32,861 nt of DNA from Pseudomonadota bacterium (lineage in GTDB: Bacteria; Desulfobacterota; JADFVX01). A program made the position numbers and the translations under genes. Of this stretch, positions 1-7,429 are shown piece after piece. Where the stretch lies: the NCBI GenBank assembly GCA_015222755.1, contig JADFVX010000002.1:1-32861 (forward strand). Direction: 5' to 3'. Below the pieces are notes generated by a model. That model saw only the letters and a list, made by a program, of their open reading frames with translations, was not told the origin of the DNA and did not search any database. Within the stretch, counting starts at the first letter, position 1, and every line of letters begins with the position of its first letter.

Positions 1-405
1 ATGCAAGAGGGAGCAGGTAAGTTTTTCATACTGGCGAGCTTTTTTTATCTGGCTGCAGGTCCCCTTATGGGTTTCCTCATGGCCTACCTTAGAGGGAAAT
101 GGGTGCTCAGGCTTATGGCGGCGCATACACATTTCAACATCATGGGATGGGTATCTATGATGATATTCGGCTTCTCCTACAACTTCCTGCCCGTACTTGC
201 CGGTAAAGAGCTATACAGCGATACACTCCCCTACGTTCACTTCGTCCTGGGCAACGTGGGACTGCTGGGAATGGGCTTTGTTTGGGTAGGGAGCAGATTT
301 CCAAAGTCGCCCATCAAACCGAAGGCGGTCTGGCCGTTCGGCCTTATGGTCTTCATATCCTTTATACTATATATATTTAATATGATAATGACGCTGATGT
401 TTTAA
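1..405 (+). CDS. short haem-copper oxidase subunit I-like membrane protein (5' end at window edge)
   Basis: The reading frame opens with ATG at the first base, so it may be complete or may be the tail of a longer gene. It encodes 134 residues with about four hydrophobic segments. Residues 41-64 contain HTHFNIMGW followed by a hydrophobic stretch, which resembles the H-x-H-x-N-x-x-G-W helix of cytochrome c oxidase and NO reductase subunit I. A full subunit I has about 450 residues or more and 12 or more helices, so this is at most one four-helix unit. By family logic it could bind haem or sit beside a terminal oxidase. Stand-alone short homologues of this kind are annotated in other genomes, but their function is unsettled. 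The stop lies 157 bases before the next gene. Confidence 0.55.
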   Translation: MQEGAGKFFILASFFYLAAGPLMGFLMAYLRGKWVLRLMAAHTHFNIMGWVSMMIFGFSYNFLPVLAGKELYSDTLPYVHFVLGNVGLLGMGFVWVGSRFPKSPIKPKAVWPFGLMVFISFILYIFNMIMTLMF

Positions 406-509
406 TCTTTCCTTAATCTTCTTTAATGTATATTTATCTAAAGCTTGAACTTTAAGGTATTCCAAGAGTCTACAAAAAGAAAAGGCTTAACGCGCTTTAC
501 TCGCAATAA

Positions 510-525
510 TAGAAAAAATTTTCTA
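510..525. promoter_or_regulatory. AT-rich inverted repeat upstream of the Spy-like gene
   Basis: TAGAAAA and TTTTCTA form 7-base arms around a two-base AA centre. The site ends 37 bases before the ATG at 563, in a strongly AT-rich leader that could hold the promoter. The position suits an operator, but this is only a pattern match; an AT-rich stretch can form such arms by chance. Confidence 0.25.
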
Positions 526-562
526 CAATAAATATAAAAAACAAACCCTAAGGAGGAAAATC

Positions 563-1093
563 ATGTTTAAAAAATTTCTAGCACTACCAGTTATGCTCAT
601 TGCCATTTTGGTCTTTACCCAGTCTGCCCCGGCCGAGCCAGAAATAAAGCGTACAGGTAAAGAGTGCGACAAGACACAGAAAAAAGATTGCGACAAAAAG
701 TCAAAAAAAGACTGTGATAAAAAAGGAGGAGAGCGCCATAGCCGTGGGGATTATAAGCGCGGAAAGGGAGGGTTCAACATACTCATGATCGCCGACAAGA
801 TCGGCCTCTCTGCAGACCAGGTGGAAAGCATAAAAGGCATCAAATCTTCACATGGAAAAGCTCAGATCATGACAAATGCCGAGATCGATGTACTCAAGAT
901 CGAGCTTAAAGAGCTCAGCCATGATTACAGCACGAATATCAAGGTCTATGCCAGGAAGGTAAGGGAGATAGAGGCAAAAAAGAGTGATGAAAAAATCGCC
1001 AGTTTCAAGTTAAGGAAAGATATAAGCGCTCTTATGACGCCCGAGCAGAGGACCAAGATAAAAGAATATTACATGAAAAAGTATAAGAAGTAG
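563..1093 (+). CDS. Spy/CpxP-like periplasmic protein with a Cys-Lys repeat
   Basis: This 176-residue protein has a Sec signal peptide: Lys at 3-4, a hydrophobic core at 5-20 and a probable cut after Ala-Pro-Ala at 22-24. Residues 33-54 are an unusual tract in which C35, C43 and C51 recur every eight residues, each followed by Asp-Lys. The rest is charged and helical and carries two LTxxQ-like motifs (LSADQ and MTPEQ), the signature of the Spy/CpxP/zinc-resistance family. Members act as periplasmic chaperones or metal-stress sensors. The ATG follows a strong AAGGAGG. The gene stands alone and ends at a strong terminator. The cysteine tract suggests metal or redox involvement, which is inference. 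Confidence 0.7.
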   Translation: MFKKFLALPVMLIAILVFTQSAPAEPEIKRTGKECDKTQKKDCDKKSKKDCDKKGGERHSRGDYKRGKGGFNILMIADKIGLSADQVESIKGIKSSHGKAQIMTNAEIDVLKIELKELSHDYSTNIKVYARKVREIEAKKSDEKIASFKLRKDISALMTPEQRTKIKEYYMKKYKK

Positions 1094-1113
1094 TTACCGG
1101 CTTCTAAATTATT

Positions 1114-1144
1114 AAAAAGGCCGCCCCAAGTGGGCGGCCTTTTT
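1114..1144. terminator. strong bidirectional intrinsic terminator
   Basis: A GC-rich stem (GGCCGCCC with GGGCGGCC, loop CAAGT) is extended by an A-run on the left and a T-run on the right. It lies 20 bases after the Spy-like stop and before the 3' end of the convergent lipoprotein gene. It can terminate transcription from either side. Confidence 0.9.
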
Positions 1145-1195
1145 TGTTTGGTTTAAGCTCGTGCTGAACTACCCTGGACCTCCATCAGCTTGGGA

Positions 1196-1252
1196 CTTTC
1201 ACCTACAAAGCATCAAAAATGTTGCAGGCTTAGAATTGACGATTACAGAAAG
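1196..1252 (+). repeat. partial copy of degenerate intergenic repeat
   Basis: From CTTTCACCTACAA to GATTACAG this segment aligns with 2602-2655 at roughly two thirds identity by eye with one gap. It lies just beyond the 3' end of the minus-strand lipoprotein gene. See the related copies at 2541-2655, 7320-7396, 8310-8375 and 31711-31740. Confidence 0.35.
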
Positions 1253-1268
1253 AAAGAGGTGGTAATAA

Positions 1269-2411
1269 TTACAGGCCAGTCATGATCTTTAACCTGTCTA
1301 TCACCTGAAACTCATCACAACCTTTGCAAGGTATAGAGTTGGAATAGACCGATGTGTCGTCAAATATATTACGTATGCTCAGTGCAATGATATAGCCGCC
1401 GCTGTTCTTCATCACCTGTGCTGTGGCGATAAGCTCAGTCTGAAAGGCTATGGCAATATCCTGCATGCATCTTGTCTCATCACACTCCTTACCCACTTCT
1501 GTAGCTTTGGCCTCTCTGGTAAAAATCTCACGAACTTTCTTGTGTACCTGCTCTCCTGAAAAAACCTGATACTTTGCCTGAAGGCTATTTACAAGAGCTG
1601 CCTCCATAGGGCCACTATAGCCTGCATCTACTCCACTCAATCTAATAGGCATCATTACAAGTGGTTCCTTTGTTCCTGATGTAGCCTTTGCAACAGGTTG
1701 AGTTGACCGTGTATTTGCCGCAGCCATGTACTTTCTCTTCGGCCCTCTTGCGCTATATAAGCTTTTGCCTGTCATAGGAAACTGGTACAATGCATAACCC
1801 CAAGCAAAGCCTTTAGCCAAAAAACCACCACTATCAACGTCAAGCTCACCTCCCAAAATGCCCTTGTCGAAGTCGATATAATCAATAGCGAGTTTTTTTT
1901 CTGCACCTCCTGGAATAAATCCCAACGCGACCCCTTTATTCCCAGACTGTAGTCTTACATTGTTTGGATCCCTCACCATTAACTTGCCTTTCCCTGACGC
2001 CATTATGGGTATACCCATCCATGATGCTGACTCTTTTTCATTAAAGGTTATCTCAGAACGTTCCTTATTTCGTTTGGCATCTGTCCTCCAAATACTCTTT
2101 ATAAATACTACCCCCGGTATAGGACCTCCTTGAACAAATTCTTTCATGCGACCCTTGCATTCCTTCGTCTCCGGGTTGCCCCAGCAAGGAATGATAGTTT
2201 CACCTTCGTTCACATTGAGTAAGGAGTAAAGATCCTCCAACAGTTCTTCCTTCTTGACCATGTTGGGGTTTTCGTCGAGAGTATTACATTCGTTCTCAAT
2301 ACAGAGCTTGAGGTTGCCCACCTTTCTGTATTCTGCATTAAAAGTACAGCCGACGGCAAAGGCCGAAATAAACAGTAATAGAAGCATAAGAGCGTTTACA
2401 TTGTTTTTCAT
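1269..2411 (-). CDS. lipoprotein with LpoB/CsgG-like C-terminal domain
   Basis: The 380-residue product starts with a lipoprotein signal: a hydrophobic core at 8-20 and lipobox A-V-G-C with Cys22 as the lipidation site. The middle (about 50-230) is not recognised. Residues about 250-380 resemble the alpha/beta domain of CsgG/LpoB/FlgO-type lipoproteins seen in deltaproteobacterial proteins: a phrase about finding the best-fitting substrate strands is not visible, but the order PIRLSG, LQAKYQVFSG, CDETRCMQDIA and a final CKGC is characteristic of that group. In relatives the domain is often joined to a formylglycine-generating-enzyme or kinase domain, which is absent here. A purine-rich AAGGGAAA precedes the ATG. 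It lies downstream of the TPR gene on the same strand, with a 406-base gap. An envelope role is likely; the exact job is unknown. Confidence 0.6.
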   Translation of the reverse strand: MKNNVNALMLLLLFISAFAVGCTFNAEYRKVGNLKLCIENECNTLDENPNMVKKEELLEDLYSLLNVNEGETIIPCWGNPETKECKGRMKEFVQGGPIPGVVFIKSIWRTDAKRNKERSEITFNEKESASWMGIPIMASGKGKLMVRDPNNVRLQSGNKGVALGFIPGGAEKKLAIDYIDFDKGILGGELDVDSGGFLAKGFAWGYALYQFPMTGKSLYSARGPKRKYMAAANTRSTQPVAKATSGTKEPLVMMPIRLSGVDAGYSGPMEAALVNSLQAKYQVFSGEQVHKKVREIFTREAKATEVGKECDETRCMQDIAIAFQTELIATAQVMKNSGGYIIALSIRNIFDDTSVYSNSIPCKGCDEFQVIDRLKIMTGL

Positions 2412-2817
2412 ATTTCCCTTATCCTAAATTAAGTAACAGAAAATCGTTTTTCTGAAACAGGTGATAATTATCACAAAGAACTTATCTTGGCAAGAACTTA
2501 TCGAAGCAATAAAACTTGAAGGGACTTGATGATTACTGACTGAAATGTGGCAGTTTTCTAAAAGACCTAGTTTTGTTTGTTACAGGAAGTAATAGCTGAA
2601 GCTTTCACATACAAGGACTCAAAATTTGAACGATTCGGAATTAAAGATTACAGGATAAAAAAACAGCATTTCAAACAGGGATAGATTTAATTATGCCCAT
2701 CTGAGTACGACCACGCCTCCATTGCAACAAGGTTCATGATAGTCTCAGTGTAGGTGAAAATTTGTGGGGCCAAATCCAGCAAAGTGACACTGGAAGAAGC
2801 AGCACGATGAAAATTAT
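2412..2817. other. 406-base gap with a copy of the degenerate repeat
   Basis: No credible gene on either strand. It should hold the promoter of the lipoprotein gene. Bases 2541-2655 carry the fullest copy of a degenerate intergenic repeat (TGAAATGTGG, then ACAGGAAGTAA, then TTTCACATACAAGGACTC, then GATTACAG). TTTCACATAC at 2603-2612 and GTAGGTGAAA at 2750-2759 form inverted 10-base arms with one mismatch, 137 bases apart. Confidence 0.4.
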
Positions 2818-4728
2818 CTACACTTTTGATTTCAACCCTTGGTACCTGCTGCAGGCCTCCTTGTTTCCAAGTTCACAAGACTTTTCCAGATCACTCGATG
2901 CATTTATCAGATCTCTATTATGATAGTATGTGCCTGCTCTTTCAAGGTATGCCTCTGCATTATCTGGTTCAACAGCAATAAATGAATCCCAATAACCGAT
3001 GATACTTTCCCACTGTTTATCTTTTGCGAGGATATAGTCTATCATGCGATATGATTCAAAGTGACTGGGGTTGACATCAATTGCTTTTTCAAAATCTGAG
3101 AAGGCTGAATCTATATCCGCCAAATAGGTAAAAGCCATTCCCCGCCAATAGTATGCCTCGAAATTTTTATCATTGGAATCTATCGCAAGTCCAAACATTT
3201 CAACAGATCCATTATAGTCTGACTCCTTGTAAAGTTGGTGGCCTTGGTAGACGAGTGCCTTGGATACCCACTCCTTCCATTCGCTAATTTTAGGGTCATC
3301 AGGTTTTATAAGTTCTGCTGCATGTAGGTCTTCAAGGGAATCGTAATAGTTACCGGTTGTAAAGTATATTTTTGCACGCAAGAGATAATATTCGTCCATT
3401 ACAGGTCGGAGCTCAATGGCTCGGCTAATATCTTCTAAGGCCAGGCTGTAGTCTTTTAAATGGTAATGGTAAATCCTTGCTCGCATCTTATAAAAAGAGC
3501 TATCATCACCAAAGGTAATGGCCTTTGTCAATTTGTCCACCGCTTCTTTATATTTTTCTTTCCCAAAAAGAATTCTTCCCTGATCGTAATAGATTTGCCC
3601 ATAAAGCGCCGTGAGCTTAGGATTCACGTCAGAATACCTCTCGGCACCTTTGGCTATATTTTCCATCACTGCATAGTTTCCACCCCACCGTGGCTCTTTC
3701 GCCCATGTACTGTTAGAGGCAGCAATGTAAGAATGGGGGAAAAGCTCCAGTACCTTATTAATAATTTCATTTTCATCACCAGCAATTGAGCTTGTATTAG
3801 AAATTCCTATTAATATGCGATAAGCAGGCATTAAATTTGGATTGATCTCTAATGCATTATTGATGTTTTCCTCTACCTTTACAAAGTATGAGTTCATTTC
3901 TTCAATTTGATCTTCAGATGTATCCTTTATAAATTTGTGTCCTCTGCTTTCCCATCCTTTCGTATAGTAATATTGAGCTATAGCCAGACGTGGCTGGTAG
4001 CTATCAGGGTAACGTTTTACCCACTCCTCCATATATCCCTCATATGAAGGGTTTGTTAGACGAAATGCTCCATAGGCATCGAAGACTTTATACTCATTTG
4101 TTTGGTCTGCCTCAAAGCTTTTTTGATATTTCTCCAGCGCTGTGTTTAGCTGTTCAAACTGCCTTTTTCTTAACATTTCCCGCAACTGTACAACTCGGGC
4201 AACAGTTATGGTTTCTTTTGCCTCTCTTGAAACTGGAAGATTACTCGCTGCCTTTGTTACCTCATACTCTGTTCCAGCAGGTAAAAATTTGGAAAGATTA
4301 AATTCAGGTTTGGCAAAAGCTACTAGTAGAAGAACGACTCCTCCCATCAACATTACTGCCAATAGATCTGCTTTCTTTATTCCCTTGTCATCTTTTTTGG
4401 GGGGAAAGGGAAAGCCTATTGAATTATTGTTAGGTCTTTTTGTAGTCCGGGGGGCATGAGATATGGAAGCACTTCCTTTCTGCACATCTGAACTACTACT
4501 AGGTATTGATAAAGACTCGACTTTTCCTGTCAGCGTCTTTGCGACAGCCTCCTGTCTCTTCTTACTCCCTTCGGCACCTTCAACTGCTGCTGAGGTCTCA
4601 ACCTTTCTGAAGAGAAGGATCTTTTCATTGCAGGTTTTACAAGTGATATACTTCTTGATGTTGGGCGGGATCTTCTCATCGGCAATGGTTCCAAGAACCT
4701 TTTGACATGTTTTGCAGTAGACTTTCAT
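2818..4728 (-). CDS. membrane protein with N-terminal zinc ribbon and C-terminal TPR repeats
   Basis: The protein has 636 residues in three parts. Residues 1-42 are a zinc ribbon with CxxC pairs C5/C8 and C30/C33. A Ser/Lys-rich linker leads to one membrane segment at about 121-139. Residues 175-630 are helical, with tetratricopeptide repeats clearest from about 370 on (for example KEKYKEAVDKLTKAI and DYSLALEDISRAIELRP). TPRs usually bind partner proteins. One membrane segment would put the ribbon in the cytoplasm and the TPRs in the periplasm. The ribbon and first linker are nearly the same as the head of the YjgN-like gene two genes upstream, at DNA level too. Spacing to the M48 gene is 15 bases and the SD AAGGGAG overlaps its stop, so the two are co-transcribed. 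The exact role is unknown. Confidence 0.8.
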   Translation of the reverse strand: MKVYCKTCQKVLGTIADEKIPPNIKKYITCKTCNEKILLFRKVETSAAVEGAEGSKKRQEAVAKTLTGKVESLSIPSSSSDVQKGSASISHAPRTTKRPNNNSIGFPFPPKKDDKGIKKADLLAVMLMGGVVLLLVAFAKPEFNLSKFLPAGTEYEVTKAASNLPVSREAKETITVARVVQLREMLRKRQFEQLNTALEKYQKSFEADQTNEYKVFDAYGAFRLTNPSYEGYMEEWVKRYPDSYQPRLAIAQYYYTKGWESRGHKFIKDTSEDQIEEMNSYFVKVEENINNALEINPNLMPAYRILIGISNTSSIAGDENEIINKVLELFPHSYIAASNSTWAKEPRWGGNYAVMENIAKGAERYSDVNPKLTALYGQIYYDQGRILFGKEKYKEAVDKLTKAITFGDDSSFYKMRARIYHYHLKDYSLALEDISRAIELRPVMDEYYLLRAKIYFTTGNYYDSLEDLHAAELIKPDDPKISEWKEWVSKALVYQGHQLYKESDYNGSVEMFGLAIDSNDKNFEAYYWRGMAFTYLADIDSAFSDFEKAIDVNPSHFESYRMIDYILAKDKQWESIIGYWDSFIAVEPDNAEAYLERAGTYYHNRDLINASSDLEKSCELGNKEACSRYQGLKSKV

Positions 4729-4743
4729 TATTAAAGTACTCCC

Positions 4744-5763
4744 TTAATCCTCTAGCAACTTCAGATTATGCACCCTTTCATCCGTTTCGGGGTGGGTTGA
4801 GATCAAAGACATACCCGTAATATTGGCTCCCCTCTTGGTAAGGCGCAGCAGAATATCTTGAAGAGGTTTTGTCCCCCATCCTTTGTCCATCATGTAAAGC
4901 CCCGCAGCTTCATCTGCCTCTCTCTCAAAATTGCGGGAATAACCTGTTTGGGCCAGCACCGTCGGAAGCGTGGAGGCGACAGAGGTGATAGAAGCGATAT
5001 CCCCTGCCAGTGCCGATACGAGGAGGAATACCCCGGCATTCTGGAAAACACTTCGCATGCCATGCCGTTTTTCCACATGGGTTATTTCATGGTAAAGTAT
5101 TCCAATGAGCTCTGCGTCACTCTCCGACATATCAACAAGCTCATCGGTCATCAATATAAGACCCGAGGGAAGGGCAAAGGCATTGGCACCTATTATCTTG
5201 CCCTCTCGAAATTCAAGGCGGAAGTCAAATTCCTTACCTTTGCCAGCGACGAGCATCTGAAAGGTTTCCTCAAGTTCTCTGGCCCTATTCTCACTCAGCT
5301 TAGTCGGTGCAAGGTAGTTCTTATCCAAAAACTCAAGGGTGTGCAGGCTTATTTTCTCCGTTACTTTTGGAGGGATAGCGGCGGCAGCCTTTTTAGCAAT
5401 AACTGGTATGCCGTGGCTTATAAAGAGCCAGGTGCAAAGGATCAAGCCGACAAAACAGACTGCCACCAACTGCCAATGTGACTCCAGGAGGTTGACAATT
5501 CGCATGCCAGGATTGAGTCCTAATAACCTTTCAAGAACGGCTACCGACTTAAATTCATCAGTATCACACCTGGCTCCACCAGGAAGGAGTATGGATCGGG
5601 TCGTCTGGCCCAAGGCGGGTGTTATTTCACAATCCACAAGGGGGACAACAATGTCTTTCAGGCCTTCGCCTCTTATGGAAAGACTTTGGCCGGCAAGCTT
5701 AACCGTAACGGTATAGGATCTGGATGTCTGTCCATCGAAATAGTTCCCTCTGAACTCGATCAT
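4744..5763 (-). CDS. membrane-anchored M48-family zinc metallopeptidase
   Basis: The 339-residue protein has an N-terminal domain of about 95 residues without a signal peptide, one membrane segment at about 97-116, and an M48 peptidase domain at about 150-335. The zinc site is visible: HEITH (H225, E226, H229) and E280 in an ExxAD motif. The C-terminal S-THP-x-TxxR motif is typical of BepA/LoiP/Oma1-like enzymes. Such enzymes degrade misfolded or mislocated envelope proteins. The 5' end overlaps the yjgN-like stop by four bases (ATGA), so translation is coupled, and the TPR gene follows after 15 bases. M48 peptidases next to DUF898/YjgN proteins are a recurring pair. Substrate and trigger are unknown. 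Confidence 0.88.
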   Translation of the reverse strand: MIEFRGNYFDGQTSRSYTVTVKLAGQSLSIRGEGLKDIVVPLVDCEITPALGQTTRSILLPGGARCDTDEFKSVAVLERLLGLNPGMRIVNLLESHWQLVAVCFVGLILCTWLFISHGIPVIAKKAAAAIPPKVTEKISLHTLEFLDKNYLAPTKLSENRARELEETFQMLVAGKGKEFDFRLEFREGKIIGANAFALPSGLILMTDELVDMSESDAELIGILYHEITHVEKRHGMRSVFQNAGVFLLVSALAGDIASITSVASTLPTVLAQTGYSRNFEREADEAAGLYMMDKGWGTKPLQDILLRLTKRGANITGMSLISTHPETDERVHNLKLLED

Positions 5764-7091
5764 AGGCCAATTTCAAAATCGAAGAAGTCTGTTGCCGCAT
5801 CTCCCAGGGCACTTTCGTCTTCCGCCACATCAGCTGTGAATTCATCAAGGTTGCAGTAGGCTTCAACAGCCAGGTTATCAAGGATATAACGTGCACGCCG
5901 GATCTTTGCCCAGGGCGCCATGAGTCCGAGAGAACAAATAATGGCAAGTATGTTAGTCATCTGTATCCAGACCAGTTTTCTAACCTGTATATCACTTTTA
6001 AACATCACCTTGCCTAATCTGGAATGGTGCCAACAGTAGTTGGTTAGACGTACAAAAACATACTGCTGAACAATTGTGAAAAGAAGCATGATAGTTAAGT
6101 ATGAAAAAATCGCTCCAATGAGCATAGCCTGTCCAATCTTACCACCTGGACCAGCGCTATTAATAGACCCTAGCTTTGCCACCAGGGCAGCTATAGAGCC
6201 AGCCCCGAGACCAAAAAAGAGGGATAGAGCAGCAACGAGGGTTAGTATAATCAGGACTGCAGCTACAGCATGGATTCTATAGAAGGGGGCAATCCTTCCA
6301 GCAAAGTTGCTTCCCGTTTTTCCATAGGCAAAATTATTGAAGAAGTAGCCTTTGCGCTTGTATGCCCAGTAGGGCGTGATTAAGCCAAAGGTGAGTGGGA
6401 TCAGCAGCGGGATCAATAGGTAGTTAAAATAGCTCTCCTTCAATCCTCCTCGAAAGTGGAAACGAATATTCCTGAAAGAGGAGTTGTGGGCATAGAAACG
6501 AAGCGACTTATAGATCAGGAAGGGAAATATGATGGCAAGGGCTATGCCTATAAATATTTTCATGCTGGGATAGAAAAAATCAGATGTTGAATATAAAGCA
6601 AGTCCACCCCCCATGATCAGGTTTCCCTTCAAAATAGCTACAGGGTTAGCGAGGTAGTCAAATGGGTGTCCCGCCAGCTTCGTGTGGGCATAGAAGTAAC
6701 GTCTTGTCCTGACCTTTGCCCATGCTGCATAGATGCCTAGTGTAACTATGGTCAGAAAGGTATTAACTATCCATATTCTGAAATATTCACCTGCCGTACC
6801 GGAAAACTGAGGCCTGAATGTCCTTCCTTTCGGCCGATCTGAAGTTTTTCGAGAGGCTGAGAGTGTCTTGGTTTGTTTGGGTGTTGCGGGAGCTTTTATT
6901 GTAGCGACCTCCCTCTTTTTCCTCTCTTTGATACCTTCAACTGGTGCTAGGGTCTCAACCTTTCTGGAGAGAAGAATCTTTTCCTTGCAGATTTTACAAG
7001 TGACATACTTCTTGACGTTGTGCGGGATCTTCTCGTCGGCAATTTTGCCCAAGACCTTTTGACATGTTTTACAATAAACTTCCATTTTCAA
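5760..7091 (-). CDS. YjgN (DUF898)-family membrane protein with an added zinc ribbon
   Basis: This 443-residue multi-pass membrane protein has the YjgN/DUF898 pattern: two similar halves, each with an aromatic lead-in (FRIWIVNTFLTIVTLGIYA and the later WIQMTNILAIICSLGLMAPW), W-A-K-[IV]-R near a helix end, and RYF/RYI. The N-terminal addition is unusual: residues 1-45 form a zinc ribbon (C7/C10 and C32/C35), followed by a Lys/Thr-rich linker to about residue 95. The same head occurs on the TPR protein of this operon. Function of the family is not established; it is often linked to M48 peptidases, as here. It is the first gene of the operon, and its stop overlaps the M48 start by four bases. 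An alternative in-frame ATG lies at 7085. Confidence 0.85.
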   Translation of the reverse strand: MKMEVYCKTCQKVLGKIADEKIPHNVKKYVTCKICKEKILLSRKVETLAPVEGIKERKKREVATIKAPATPKQTKTLSASRKTSDRPKGRTFRPQFSGTAGEYFRIWIVNTFLTIVTLGIYAAWAKVRTRRYFYAHTKLAGHPFDYLANPVAILKGNLIMGGGLALYSTSDFFYPSMKIFIGIALAIIFPFLIYKSLRFYAHNSSFRNIRFHFRGGLKESYFNYLLIPLLIPLTFGLITPYWAYKRKGYFFNNFAYGKTGSNFAGRIAPFYRIHAVAAVLIILTLVAALSLFFGLGAGSIAALVAKLGSINSAGPGGKIGQAMLIGAIFSYLTIMLLFTIVQQYVFVRLTNYCWHHSRLGKVMFKSDIQVRKLVWIQMTNILAIICSLGLMAPWAKIRRARYILDNLAVEAYCNLDEFTADVAEDESALGDAATDFFDFEIGL

Positions 7092-7240
7092 GAGGTCCTT
7101 TACCCTATTTTGACAACCAGCATATCAATTAAAGTTGACGAGTTTGCATCACTAAGTTTACAAAAAAAATCGTAGATTTGATGTATATAATTAGCAAATC
7201 TTGAAACAAGCTGAACATATCACAAAATCAATATGAAAGT

Positions 7241-7277
7241 GCGACACATATTGCTTAATATGCGACATATATTGCTT
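7241..7277. promoter_or_regulatory. two 16-base direct repeats 21 bases apart upstream of the yjgN-like operon
   Basis: GCGACACATATTGCTT (7241-7256) and GCGACATATATTGCTT (7262-7277) differ at one base. Their period of 21 bases equals two helical turns. They lie about 150-186 bases upstream of the operon start, in the gap before the next minus-strand gene. The spacing suits cooperative binding of a regulator; none is identified. Confidence 0.4.
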
Positions 7278-7319
7278 TTGTGTATTTTTTGGAGAAAAGG
7301 AGTGGTTTGGGTTTATTTA

Positions 7320-7396
7320 TAGGTGAAATATTGTATGTGAAGACGCAATTGAAAAATCACACTTTTAGGAAGGAAGCGTTGAGGACTTCACCTACT
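7320..7396 (+). repeat. degenerate intergenic repeat bounded by an 8-base inverted repeat
   Basis: TAGGTGAA (7320-7327) and TTCACCTA (7387-7394) are perfect inverted arms around about 60 bases. The interior has TGAAATATTGTATG, GAAAAATCACACTTTTAGG and AAGGAAGC, which match the copies at 2541-2655 and 8310-8375 in the same order. It lies 34 bases from the 3' end of the minus-strand membrane protein gene. The structure is MITE-like, but no target duplication was identified. Confidence 0.4.
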
Positions 7397-7429
7397 ACTA
7401 AACAATTTTTAATTTAAATGGTTTAACTA

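Noticed and set aside
4858..5481. 207-codon plus-strand frame opposite the M48 gene
   Set aside because: Antisense shadow of a gene with clear catalytic motifs; its own translation looks like no protein family.
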